Assembly: GCA_002476905.1 (NCBI GenBank)
Contig: DLND01000155.1
Coordinates: 4,932 to 17,680 of the forward strand
DNA: 12,749 nucleotides
Direction of reading: 5' to 3'
From: Flavobacteriales bacterium UBA7519
GTDB lineage: Bacteria; Bacteroidota; Bacteroidia; Flavobacteriales; Weeksellaceae
The translations under genes and the position numbers were made by a program. The notes beneath the pieces are model-generated. The model had not been told where the DNA came from. It saw only the letters and a program-made list of their open reading frames with translations, and did not search any database. Shown here one piece after another: positions 1 through 7,299 of the stretch; the first letter of the stretch is position 1; the number at the start of each line of letters is the position of its first letter.

Positions 1-1946
1 GGTTGATTATCGACGGTGCAGTAATTATTGTAGAATCCGTTCTGCATCAGTTCAGTCATAATTCAAAATTCAAAAAAATATTCTCCGTCGGAAAAGAAGA
101 AATGGACACCATTGTTACCGATTCTGCCGGAAAGATGATGAACAGTGCAGTCTTCGGTCAGATCATCATCCTGATTGTTTATCTTCCCATTCTTACCTTA
201 CAGGGAATTGAGGGGAAAATGTTTAAACCAATGGCTCAGACGGTGGCTTTCGCTTTATTAGGAGCATTTTTATTGTCGTTAACCTACATTCCGATGATGA
301 GCTCTTTGCTGTTGAGAAAAAGAAATTCAAAGCCAACCTTATCAGACCGGATGATGAAAAAAGTAGAGAAAATCTATCTGAAAACACTGCTTAAAATTTT
401 AAGAATCCCGAAAATGGTATTCTCCATCGTGGCTGTACTTTTTGTATTGGCAATTTTCATTCTCAGCAGAATGGGAGGAGAATTTATTCCTTCCCTTGAA
501 GAAGGAGATTTTGCCGTAGAAACCAGAGTTTTGCCGGGAAGTAATCTGAATACAACTATTGAAAGTACCCAAAAAGCCGCTCACATACTGAAATCAAGAT
601 TTCCTGAAGTGCAAAAAGTCGTGACAAAAATAGGAAGCGGGGAAGTTCCTACAGATCCTATGCCGATGGATGCCGCCGATTTAATGGTGATTCTGAAAGA
701 TAAAAAAGAATGGACTTCCGCATCCACATTTCCGGAACTGGCAGATAAAATGACCAAAGAACTACAGGATGTTCCTGGTGTAACGGTAAGTTTTCAGTTT
801 CCGGTGCAGATGCGTTTCAATGAATTGATGACAGGAGCAAGACAGGATGTCGTGGTGAAAATTTTCGGTGATGATCTGGACGTGCTTTCAAACAATGCCC
901 AGAAACTCGGGAAAATAATTGAAACTGTAGACGGAGCGCAGAATCTTTACATTGAGCCGATTGCAGGAATGCCGCAGGTAACCATAGAATACAACCGTCC
1001 GGTAATCGCACAGTATCATTTATCCATTTCTGATATCAACCGGATTGTGAATGCTGCATTTGCAGGGCAGAGTACAGGTCTCGTTTTCGAAGGCGAAAAA
1101 CGTTTCGATATGGTTGTCCGTCTCGATTCCAAAGTCCGTAAAAATGTGGATGATATTAAAAACCTGTTGGTTCCGACTCCTTTCGGAAACCAGATTCCGC
1201 TTTCCCAGCTTGCGAAAGTTGAAGTAAAAAACGGACCCAACCAAATACAGAGGGAAAATGCACAACGCAGAATTGTCGTTGGATTCAACATCAAAGGAAG
1301 AGACGTTCAGAGCATCGTGGAAGAACTTCAGACTAAAGTAAACAAAGAGATAAAACTTCCGACAGGGTATTATATGACTTACGGAGGTTCTTTTGAAAAC
1401 CTGAACAATGCAAAACAACGTCTGATGATTGCCGTTCCGGTTGCTTTGGCGCTTATTTTTGTGATGTTGTTCTTAGCATTCGGCTCGGTGAAAGAAAGTC
1501 TGCTGATTTACACCGCAATTCCACTGTCAATTATTGGCGGCGTATTTCTTCTGGCTTTGAGAGGAATGCCTTTCAGCATCAGTGCAGGAGTAGGGTTCAT
1601 CGCCCTTTTCGGAGTGGCAGTTCTCAACGGAATCGTTCGTATTTCAGAATTCAATAGATTATACAAAAGCGGAATCCGGAATATTGTGAGAATCGTGATT
1701 GATGGCGGGGAGTCCAGACTTCGTCCGGTTCTGATGACGGCTTTTGTTGCCTCTTTAGGATTTATTCCGATGGCATTAAGCAACGGAGCGGGTGCAGAAG
1801 TTCAGCGTCCGTTGGCAACTGTGGTGATCGGAGGTCTGCTCGTGGCAACTTTCCTTACGCTTTTTGTACTACCGCTTCTTTATGTAACCATTGAAAAAGG
1901 ATTTAAAATGAAATCGCCATCATTGGGAAAACACAAACGCATATGA
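1..1946 (+). CDS. Heavy-metal efflux RND pump, CzcA/CusA family (5' partial)
   Basis: This is the inner-membrane proton-driven pump of a tripartite metal-exporting system. The reading frame is open through the left edge, so the N-terminus is missing: about 647 residues remain of a family length near 1,040. The visible part starts in TM4 with the motif LIIDGAVIIVES, the proton-relay segment (D-G-A-x4-V-E) of heavy-metal RND pumps. The DGA form is usual in divalent-cation (Zn/Co/Ni/Cd) members, whereas Cu/Ag CusA proteins have DAA. The periplasmic loop contains GEVPTDPMPMDAADLMVIL, close to the CzcA TDPM region, and QIQRENAQRRIVVGFNIKGR, a family hallmark. The C-terminal TM block (residues ~470-635) ends in a basic tail. 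It is followed 48 bp later by the TolC-family gene and then the adaptor, in one apparent operon. The family assignment is firm; the substrate is inferred. Confidence 0.93.
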   Translation, partial: LIIDGAVIIVESVLHQFSHNSKFKKIFSVGKEEMDTIVTDSAGKMMNSAVFGQIIILIVYLPILTLQGIEGKMFKPMAQTVAFALLGAFLLSLTYIPMMSSLLLRKRNSKPTLSDRMMKKVEKIYLKTLLKILRIPKMVFSIVAVLFVLAIFILSRMGGEFIPSLEEGDFAVETRVLPGSNLNTTIESTQKAAHILKSRFPEVQKVVTKIGSGEVPTDPMPMDAADLMVILKDKKEWTSASTFPELADKMTKELQDVPGVTVSFQFPVQMRFNELMTGARQDVVVKIFGDDLDVLSNNAQKLGKIIETVDGAQNLYIEPIAGMPQVTIEYNRPVIAQYHLSISDINRIVNAAFAGQSTGLVFEGEKRFDMVVRLDSKVRKNVDDIKNLLVPTPFGNQIPLSQLAKVEVKNGPNQIQRENAQRRIVVGFNIKGRDVQSIVEELQTKVNKEIKLPTGYYMTYGGSFENLNNAKQRLMIAVPVALALIFVMLFLAFGSVKESLLIYTAIPLSIIGGVFLLALRGMPFSISAGVGFIALFGVAVLNGIVRISEFNRLYKSGIRNIVRIVIDGGESRLRPVLMTAFVASLGFIPMALSNGAGAEVQRPLATVVIGGLLVATFLTLFVLPLLYVTIEKGFKMKSPSLGKHKRI

Positions 1947-1994
1947 AGAAAACGCGATTACATATGACCTTTAAAAAACAATAAATATCTACAT

Positions 1995-3221
1995 ATGAAA
2001 AATAATCACAAAAATATAACGGCCGTATTGATTTTGCTATTCAGCTTTGCGGGATTCGGACTGAAGGCGCAAACGCCAATCAATCTTCAGACTGCGATCA
2101 ATACCGCACTGGAAAACAACAGAAATCTTAAAAACGAAAAATTGAAATCTGAATATTCCAAAGCGTTGATAAAATCGGCGAATGATATTCCGCAGACTGG
2201 TGTAACGTTCGATTACGGACAGATCAACAGTGCGTACAACGATATGAAATTTGGCGTTTCCCAGAACATTGCTTTTCCGACGGTATATAAAAAGCAGAAA
2301 AATGTATACACCGAAGAATGGAAAAAATCTCTGCTGAATGTTTCGCTGAAAGAATATGAACTTAAAAAAGCAGTCAGTCTTACCTTTTACAACATTCTGT
2401 ACTGGAAGGAAAAAGAAAAATTGCTGAATGAAATCCTGAAACTGTACACCGACTTTTCAGACAAAGCGAACCTCAGACTGAGAGCAGGCGAGAGCAATAT
2501 TCTGGAAAAAACAACCGCTTCAAGCCAGAAATCTGCAATAGAAATTCAGTTAAAACAATTGCAGCAGGAATTAGCCGTTTTAAAGATCCAGTTTCAGTGG
2601 CTTCTGAATACGGAAACAGATTTCATTCCCGAAGATTCAAAATCTTTTGCCAATTCTTTAAACGAAAAACTGACGTATCATCCATTAGTGAAAATCTGGG
2701 AACAGCAGAAAAATATTTCCGCAGAACAGATCGCGCTGGAAAAAGCAAAAATGCTTCCCGGATTACAATTCGCATATAATCTGAACAGTTTTAAAGGATT
2801 GGGTCCGGATGATAAATTGTATAATGCAACGCCTCAGTTTCATTCGGTTCAGGTGGGTGTTTCGCTTCCGATATTTTCAGGTGGTCAGAAAGCGAGAATT
2901 GAAGCTGCAAAAGTAGCACAGTCTGTTGCTGAAAGTGAGCTGAAAAACGCGGAATTCAACCTTCAGAATCAACTTAAAAAAGCGAGAGAAATCTATCAGT
3001 CCAATCTGGAAATTGTTTCAAAATATGAAAGTTCCGATCTGAAAAATGCAGACATCATTACTGAAACGGCAAAAAGACAGTTTATCGGCGGAGAAATCAA
3101 TTACCTCGAATTTGTGATCCTCGTAAATCAGGCAGTACAGCTTAAAAACAATTACACCGATGCAGTCTGGAAACTTAATCAAAGTGCCATTGAACTGGAA
3201 TACCTTACTTTAAATCCGTAA
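1995..3221 (+). CDS. TolC-family outer-membrane channel of the metal efflux operon (CzcC/CusC-like)
   Basis: A 408-residue outer-membrane exit duct for the RND pump encoded just upstream. The N-terminus has a basic start and a hydrophobic stretch ending in GLKAQ, a typical signal peptide of about 26 residues. The mature protein shows the duplicated TolC pattern: long amphipathic helices rich in K, E, Q and L (about residues 30-200 and 215-400) interrupted by short barrel-forming segments such as HSVQVGVSLPIFSGGQKAR. The C-terminal helix pair carries RQFIGGEINYLEFVILVNQA, the usual R-x-F-x-x-G-E-I/S-x-Y-L-E/D motif. The ATG at 1995 is preferred because the signal peptide follows it directly. 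The gene sits 48 bp after the pump and 4 bp before the adaptor gene, consistent with co-transcription. It appears complete. Confidence 0.92.
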   Translation: MKNNHKNITAVLILLFSFAGFGLKAQTPINLQTAINTALENNRNLKNEKLKSEYSKALIKSANDIPQTGVTFDYGQINSAYNDMKFGVSQNIAFPTVYKKQKNVYTEEWKKSLLNVSLKEYELKKAVSLTFYNILYWKEKEKLLNEILKLYTDFSDKANLRLRAGESNILEKTTASSQKSAIEIQLKQLQQELAVLKIQFQWLLNTETDFIPEDSKSFANSLNEKLTYHPLVKIWEQQKNISAEQIALEKAKMLPGLQFAYNLNSFKGLGPDDKLYNATPQFHSVQVGVSLPIFSGGQKARIEAAKVAQSVAESELKNAEFNLQNQLKKAREIYQSNLEIVSKYESSDLKNADIITETAKRQFIGGEINYLEFVILVNQAVQLKNNYTDAVWKLNQSAIELEYLTLNP

Positions 3222-3225
3222 AAAA

Positions 3226-4365
3226 ATGAAATCAATTACAATATATACCTTATTAATCAGCTTTTTTGTCTTCATTCAATGTAAAAAAGAAGAAGCTCCA
3301 AAACAGGAAAAAAGCCTCCCGAAAGACGAAAATGTAGTTACTTTAACCGATGCTCAGTTAAGAAATGCGCCGATAGAAACAACCACACTTTCTTTACAGA
3401 ATATCGCTTCAACCCTGAAATTAAACGGAATAATCGATGTTCCGCCTCAAAATCTGGTTTCAGTAAGCATTCCGCTTGGCGGTTATCTGAAATCCAGTAA
3501 TCTTCTTCCGGGAATGCCGGTTTCCAGAGGTCAGGTGATTGCAGTGATTGAAAATCCGCAGTTCATTCAGCTTCAGCAGGATTATCTGATGGCAAGATCC
3601 AAAGCACATTTTGCAGAACTGGATTACAACCGTCAGAAAACACTGAACCAAAGTCAGGCAAGCAGCGACAAAGCGATGCAGCTCGCCCAGTCTGAAATGA
3701 ACAGCCAGAGAATTCTGATGAACTCATTGGCGCAGCAGCTCAAACTCATCAATATCAATCCGGAATCTTTAAAATCCGGAAGCATTAGGAAAAGCGTTCC
3801 TGTTTACAGCTCCATCAATGGTTTTGTAAGCAAAGTGAATGTGAACATCGGGAAATATGTAAATCCTTCAGATGTACTTTTTGAGCTCATCAATCCGGAT
3901 GACATCCACCTGAATCTTAAAGTGTACGAAAAAGACCTGGAAAACCTGAAAAAAGGGCAGCGTTTTGCAGCGTACACCAATGCAGATCCAAGTAAAAAAT
4001 ATTATGGGGAAATCCTTCTCATCAGCAAAGATATCAGTCAAGGTGGTTTGGCAGAAGTTCACTGTCATTTCGATAAATACGACCATAGCCTGGTTCCGGG
4101 AATGTATATGAATGCCGAAATTGAAACCAGCACCTCTTTTTCCAATGCGGTTCCGGAAGAAAGCATCGTGAATTTTGAAGGCAAAGATTTTGTGTTTGTT
4201 GAGGTTAAAAAACAGACGTACCGATTGACTCCGGTTACTTTGGGAGAAACGGAAAACGGATTTACTCAGATTCTCAATTTTGATGATTTTGAGAATAAAA
4301 AGATCGTGACCAAAAATGCATACACGCTTTTGATGAAGCTTAAAAATACAGAGGAAGAAGAATAA
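3226..4365 (+). CDS. Periplasmic adaptor lipoprotein of the metal efflux operon (CzcB/CusB, HlyD-like)
   Basis: A 379-residue membrane-fusion protein that bridges the RND pump and the TolC channel. The signal peptide ends in F-I-Q-C, so Cys19 is the likely lipidated residue of a lipoprotein anchored to the inner membrane. Order of domains: barrel-sandwich half (about 75-115, with VSIPLGGYLKSSNLLPGMPV and a VIENPQ turn), an alpha-helical hairpin (about 115-180, rich in Q, S and A), the second lipoyl half (about 190-220, PVYSSINGFVSKVNVNIGKY), then a beta-barrel domain (about 225-300) and a membrane-proximal domain to the end. No N-terminal His-rich or Met-rich metal-binding segment is present, so the substrate cannot be read from it. 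The start is 4 bp after the TolC stop, indicating translational coupling. No GC-rich terminator is visible after its stop. Confidence 0.92.
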   Translation: MKSITIYTLLISFFVFIQCKKEEAPKQEKSLPKDENVVTLTDAQLRNAPIETTTLSLQNIASTLKLNGIIDVPPQNLVSVSIPLGGYLKSSNLLPGMPVSRGQVIAVIENPQFIQLQQDYLMARSKAHFAELDYNRQKTLNQSQASSDKAMQLAQSEMNSQRILMNSLAQQLKLININPESLKSGSIRKSVPVYSSINGFVSKVNVNIGKYVNPSDVLFELINPDDIHLNLKVYEKDLENLKKGQRFAAYTNADPSKKYYGEILLISKDISQGGLAEVHCHFDKYDHSLVPGMYMNAEIETSTSFSNAVPEESIVNFEGKDFVFVEVKKQTYRLTPVTLGETENGFTQILNFDDFENKKIVTKNAYTLLMKLKNTEEEE

Positions 4366-4537
4366 ATATTAAATTATAAGTTATTTGTCCATATTTTTCG
4401 TCAGTTAAAAATGTAAAGTCTCTGTAGATTAATTTTCAGAATTAATTTAAACAATAAACTAACTTTAACAATTTATTGAACATTTTAGCGTTGTAATCCA
4501 GAGTAATTAAAAAAACATTTTTAAAAGTAGATTTTTA
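4366..4537. other. AT-rich gene-less stretch after the efflux operon
   Basis: No coding frame of useful length and no GC-rich terminator hairpin are seen here. It is part of a gap of about 580 bp between the adaptor stop and the next ATG of any consequence. Its only internal structure is a 7-bp AT-only inverted repeat (listed separately). The rest of the gap is a promoter-like box followed by degraded coding sequence. Confidence 0.5.
4428..4446. repeat. Short AT-only inverted repeat
   Basis: ATTAATT, a 5-nt spacer TTCAG, then AATTAAT: a perfect 7-bp dyad. It holds no G or C in the stem, so it would be a weak hairpin. It could be an operator-like site for the box at 4538 or chance in AT-rich DNA. 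Confidence 0.25.
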
Positions 4538-4545
4538 TACCTTTG
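4538..4545 (+). promoter_or_regulatory. Candidate Bacteroidota -7 promoter box (TACCTTTG)
   Basis: TACCTTTG matches the Bacteroidota -7 consensus TAnnTTTG exactly. No convincing -33 TTG element was found at the usual 17-23 bp upstream; the region there is only T-rich. It lies just before the degraded coding sequence starting near 4560, so it may be the leftover promoter of that lost gene. Confidence 0.4.
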
Positions 4546-4559
4546 ATTTTATTAAAAGG

Positions 4560-4938
4560 TTGATTTTCATATTGTTATTATCTATAACCGAGCTGTATCG
4601 GCTTTTGAAGATTCATACTCTGGTGTAACATTACTGGGAACACAAACAACTTAAACCAGAAATGCCACTGATTACATTTCTAAGAGCACATTACGATCAT
4701 CCTGCAAAAGACGGAGATTATGGCAAAGACAGACAACTGCCGTTTGTAATTTATTATTTTAAATAAAAAAATAATCATAAGTGTTGTTCATTTTTACGGG
4801 GCAGGAATCAGAATCAGTCTGAAAAACGGATTATTCGACACAGAAAGACTGAATATGCTGGAAATCAGATACGGACACTACACGAAATCTATCGAAGTGG
4901 AATCTGATATTATTTCGTTAAATTCAAGATTTAAATAA
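4560..4938 (+). pseudogene. Decayed gene, probable outer-membrane barrel protein
   Basis: Two coding-like stretches in different frames remain. The first runs from about 4560 (TTG, hydrophobic LIFILLLS start), is broken by an in-frame TAA at 4626-4628, then reads HYWEHKQLKPEMPLITFLRA and continues with a charged HYDHPAKDGDYGKDR segment to a stop at 4764-4766. The second, shifted by one base, is open from 4750 to a stop at 4936-4938. It reads YGAGIRISLKNGLFDTERLN and ends with an alternating, aromatic-rich strand closing in ...SLNSRFK, the look of a C-terminal outer-membrane beta strand. Composition and codon use resemble real flavobacterial genes. The family is not recognised. It ends 6 bp before the PAP2 gene, so the two may have been an operon. 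Probably at least one frameshift, one nonsense change and internal deletions. Confidence 0.5.
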
Positions 4939-4944
4939 TAATCA

Positions 4945-5708
4945 ATGAAATATATAACATTCACTGCGTTAATCTGTTCCAGCATACTGCTGGGACAGAT
5001 TAAAACAGATTCTATAGCATTCCCTGAACATCAACCGGATTATTCTGATCAGGTTTACAAGCCAGGTTATAAAAAGCTGATTGTTCCAGCAACATTCATA
5101 GGATTCGGTATTGCAAGTTTAACGACGGATGCGCTTAAAAACTTAATCTTTCTACAAAATATGAAATCGGAGAACATCAGCCAAAACACATAAAACTAGA
5201 TAATTATACCCAATATCTTCCTGCAGCAATGGCTTATGGTTATAATTTGGCAGGGATCAAAGGTAAACATAATTTTAAGGAACGAACAATTATTTACGGA
5301 ACTTCTCAGCTGATTTCGGCAGCGTTTGTCCTTCCGCTTAAACATCTTGTAAAAGAGGAACGGCCGGAACAGTCCAATAACTTATCTTTTCCTTCTGGAC
5401 ATACCGCAGCAGCATTTTCATCCGCGCATTTTCTTTTCAGGGAATATCAGGATGATCATTTCTGGCTGGCAATTTCAGGTTATCCTATTGCTGTTTTTAC
5501 AGTGGTATACAGAACTTTGAACGATAAGCATTGGGTGGGTGACGTATTTGCAGGAGCTGGCTTCGGAATTCTAAGCACAGAATTGGCGTATTGGATTTTT
5601 CCTTTTGTTAATCAGTTGTTTAATAAAGAAAAAGCAAAAACATCAGTTGCCATTTTTCCTGTTCTGAATCAAAATAGTTCAGGTGCAGCTTTTCTAGTCA
5701 ATTTTTAG
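4945..5708 (+). pseudogene. PAP2-family phosphatase, split by one frameshift
   Basis: A membrane-associated or periplasmic type-2 phosphatidic-acid phosphatase-like protein, reconstructed at about 254 residues. The N-terminal part (4945-5193) has a signal peptide, MKYITFTALICSSILLGQ. Past the AAAAA run at 5137-5141 the coding signal continues one base back in frame: it reads NLSTKYEIGEHQPKHIKLDN and joins the long downstream frame ending at 5708. In that part all three catalytic motifs are present: KHLVKEERP (K-x6-RP), FPSGHTAA (PSGH) and RTLNDKHWVGD (R-x5-H-x3-D). The first frame alone would give an 82-residue peptide with no active site. A lost A in the homopolymer explains the break; a sequencing error or ribosomal slippage are alternatives. 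The lipid substrate (undecaprenyl-PP, PgpB-like, or other) cannot be told. Confidence 0.8.
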
Positions 5709-5735
5709 GTTTTTATATTTTGATTATATTTGAAT

Positions 5736-6344
5736 ATGAATTTTCAAAAAATATCTGACCCCGAATTCCGAAAAGAAATTGAAGCCAGCAAAGCTTTAAA
5801 ATTGTTTCCTGCGGGTAGCGTAATTCTTGATATCAATTCTTACATCCATTATATTCCGTTGGTGCTCTCAGGAAGCATAAAAGTAATGCGGACTGATGAA
5901 GACGGACGGGAAATTCTTCTTTATTATCTTACGCCTGGCGAAAGCTGTATTTCTTCTATACTTTCTGGGCTTACTCAAGATACTTCAAAAGTGAAAGTAG
6001 TAGTAGAAGAAAGCGCTGAGATTCTTATGATTTCCCTTCAGCAGGCGAAAGACTGGCTCAGGAAATATCCGGAATGGACAGATTTCATCTTTGGACTGTA
6101 CCAAAGAAGGTTTGAAGACTTATTGGAGGTGGTAAATGCAGTTGCTTTCCAGAAAGCAGATGCAAGATTATTACACCTTCTGAACCAAAAATCGCAGCTT
6201 TATAAATCCAATGAACTTTCTGTAACGCATCAGCAACTAGCAGATGAACTTGGAATCACACGCGAGGCGGTAAGCCGTGTTCTAAAACAGATCGAAACCG
6301 AAGGCAAGATAAAACTTTCCCGAAATAAAATTACGCTTTTGTAA
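5736..6344 (+). CDS. Crp/Fnr-family transcriptional regulator
   Basis: A 202-residue DNA-binding regulator. Residues ~20-115 form the cyclic-nucleotide-binding-like beta roll (FPAGSVILDINSYIHYIPLV, LSGSIKVMRTDEDGREILLY, LTPGESC). A long dimerisation helix covers ~118-145 (FIFGLYQRRFEDLLEVVNAV). A winged helix fills the C-terminus, with the HTH at ~160-182 (HQQLADELGITREAVSRVLK). It lacks the N-terminal cysteine cluster of FNR, so it is not an Fe-S oxygen sensor of that type. Its only cysteine is Cys71, in the PGESC turn beside the ligand pocket. The ATG at 5736 is chosen over an in-frame TTG six bases upstream. It is followed by rhodanese and OsmC-like genes, so it may control them and respond to a thiol or sulfur signal; that is inference. 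Confidence 0.9.
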   Translation: MNFQKISDPEFRKEIEASKALKLFPAGSVILDINSYIHYIPLVLSGSIKVMRTDEDGREILLYYLTPGESCISSILSGLTQDTSKVKVVVEESAEILMISLQQAKDWLRKYPEWTDFIFGLYQRRFEDLLEVVNAVAFQKADARLLHLLNQKSQLYKSNELSVTHQQLADELGITREAVSRVLKQIETEGKIKLSRNKITLL

Positions 6345-6376
6345 CTTACATCACTGACGGATATTATCTCTGAAGG

Positions 6377-6384
6377 TAAATTTG
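6377..6384 (+). promoter_or_regulatory. Candidate -7 promoter box (TAAATTTG) for the rhodanese-OsmC pair
   Basis: An exact TAnnTTTG match 26 bp before the rhodanese ATG, giving a leader of about 20 nt. The 32 bp before it, back to the regulator's stop, contain a 9-nt odd palindrome, GATATTATC (6359-6367), about where a Crp-type operator or -33 element would sit. The -33 TTG is not clear, which would fit an activator-dependent promoter. Confidence 0.5.
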
Positions 6385-6410
6385 CATTATCAATTTAAAC
6401 AATCAACAAA

Positions 6411-6722
6411 ATGTTAGATGCAATAAAAAACCTTTTCGGGATGGATAAAACCGATTACTCAGAACTTGTGAAAAAAGGAGCTGTGATTTTAGACGTTAGA
6501 AGCAAAAGTGAATATGACGAAGGACATATCAAAGATTCAGTTAATATTCCTGTAGATCAGCTTCAGAAAAATCTCTCGAAATTAAGAGACAAAGATAAAA
6601 CAATAATCACTTGTTGCGCTTCCGGAATGAGAAGTGCTTCTGCTAAAAGTATTTTGCAGAATAATGGCTATAAAAATGTTTACAATGGTGGTGGCTGGGC
6701 AAGCCTGAAAAATAAAATCTAA
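6411..6722 (+). CDS. Single-domain rhodanese (sulfurtransferase)
   Basis: A 103-residue rhodanese-like protein that should carry sulfane sulfur as a cysteine persulfide, in the cytoplasm (no signal peptide). It has the fold signatures AVILDVRSKSEYDEGHIKDS (residues 24-43, including the D-V-R and E-G-H-I motifs) and an active loop CASGMRS, in which Cys69 starts a C-x4-R loop. A second cysteine, Cys68, lies directly before it. The C-terminal NVYNGGGWASLKN matches the usual G-G-W/V-x-x-W end. Length fits the PspE/GlpE group. It lies 66 bp after the regulator and 4 bp before the OsmC-like gene, likely as a two-gene operon from the box at 6377. It acts naturally with thiol and persulfide metabolism. 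Confidence 0.92.
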   Translation: MLDAIKNLFGMDKTDYSELVKKGAVILDVRSKSEYDEGHIKDSVNIPVDQLQKNLSKLRDKDKTIITCCASGMRSASAKSILQNNGYKNVYNGGGWASLKNKI

Positions 6723-6726
6723 CCTA

Positions 6727-7161
6727 ATGGAAGCACACTTTTATAACGTCGATGTAAAGTGGAAAAGTGATCGTAAAGGCGAGATGTCTTCACCCGAACT
6801 TTCTCAAAACATAGAGGTAGCCACACCACCACAATTTCCTAAAGGAATGGAAAATATATGGTCTCCGGAACATCTGTTCACCGCAGCAGTAAGCAGTTGT
6901 TTAATGACCACATTTTTAGCAATTGCAGAAAACTCCAAACTGGATTTTGTCCATTTTGAATGCAGTTCTAAAGGAAAATTAGAACAGATTGATGGAAAAT
7001 TTCTGATGACTGAAGTCATTTTGGAACCTGTTGTTATGATTAAGAATGAAGCAGACAGAGAAAAAGCGGAACGTGTTCTCCAAAAATCTGAAGCCAATTG
7101 CTTAATTTCCAATTCAGTTAAATCTAAAATTACAATGATTTCTGAGATTAAATTAGATTAA
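6727..7161 (+). CDS. OsmC/Ohr-family thiol peroxidase-like protein
   Basis: A 144-residue OsmC-family protein; such enzymes reduce organic hydroperoxides, and some act on persulfides, with a pair of reactive cysteines. Both are present: Cys58 in SPEHLFTAAVSSCLMTTFLA and Cys125 in SEANCLISNSV. The preceding P-E-H-L-F segment supplies the conserved glutamate (Glu48). The domain occupies the whole chain and there is no signal peptide. It belongs to the OsmC/YhfA-like side of the family rather than clear Ohr, judging by sequence feel only. It starts 4 bp after the rhodanese stop, so the two are translated from one message, and a strong terminator follows 26 bp after its stop. The pairing with rhodanese suggests detoxification of peroxides or reactive sulfur species. 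Confidence 0.9.
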   Translation: MEAHFYNVDVKWKSDRKGEMSSPELSQNIEVATPPQFPKGMENIWSPEHLFTAAVSSCLMTTFLAIAENSKLDFVHFECSSKGKLEQIDGKFLMTEVILEPVVMIKNEADREKAERVLQKSEANCLISNSVKSKITMISEIKLD

Positions 7162-7187
7162 ATGTCTCCATATACTTTTCAATTGTT

Positions 7188-7213
7188 ACCGCCGCTGTGG
7201 CGGTTTTTTTTTG
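7188..7213 (+). terminator. Rho-independent terminator after the rhodanese-OsmC operon
   Basis: Perfect stem ACCGCC/GGCGGT with the 5-nt loop GCTGT (7188-7204), followed directly by an unbroken T run to 7213. It is the GC-richest hairpin in its neighbourhood and closes the rhodanese-OsmC transcript, so the genes beyond need their own promoter. Confidence 0.88.
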
Positions 7214-7275
7214 TCAAGTCTAAGCAAATATTTCCTTATGTGATAAAGGTTACTGTGCAGCATTTTGCATCATCC

Positions 7276-7283
7276 TATTTTTG
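7276..7283 (+). promoter_or_regulatory. Candidate -7 promoter box (TATTTTTG) for the second efflux locus
   Basis: An exact TAnnTTTG match between the terminator at 7188-7213 and the ATG at 7300, giving a leader of roughly 10 nt. A TTTTG at 7263-7267 is too close to be the -33 element; no clear -33 was found. Confidence 0.45.
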
Positions 7284-7299
7284 CTTTAAAATTAAAGAA

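Noticed and set aside
1016..1418. Long antisense frames opposite the metal pump gene
   Set aside because: Shadows of a strongly coding, conserved RND frame on the + strand; no independent protein signal.
1943..1984. 13-codon frame (MKKTRLHMTFKKQ) overlapping the pump's stop, with three CATATG sites at 1940, 1961 and 1992
   Set aside because: Too short for a supported gene and no conserved feature; CATATG is a common 6-mer around ATG codons in AT-rich DNA, with uneven spacing of 21 and 31 bp.
5725..5732. TATATTTG, a perfect -7 box 3 bp before the regulator's ATG
   Set aside because: Transcription from it would start at or after the ATG, so it would need a leaderless or later start; the N-terminus from 5736 fits the family. 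Probably coincidental, although a leaderless message is not excluded.
7162..7299. Upstream extension of the second TolC frame from ATG 7162
   Set aside because: It runs through a strong terminator and T run and lacks a signal peptide; the ATG at 7300 gives a clean signal peptide.
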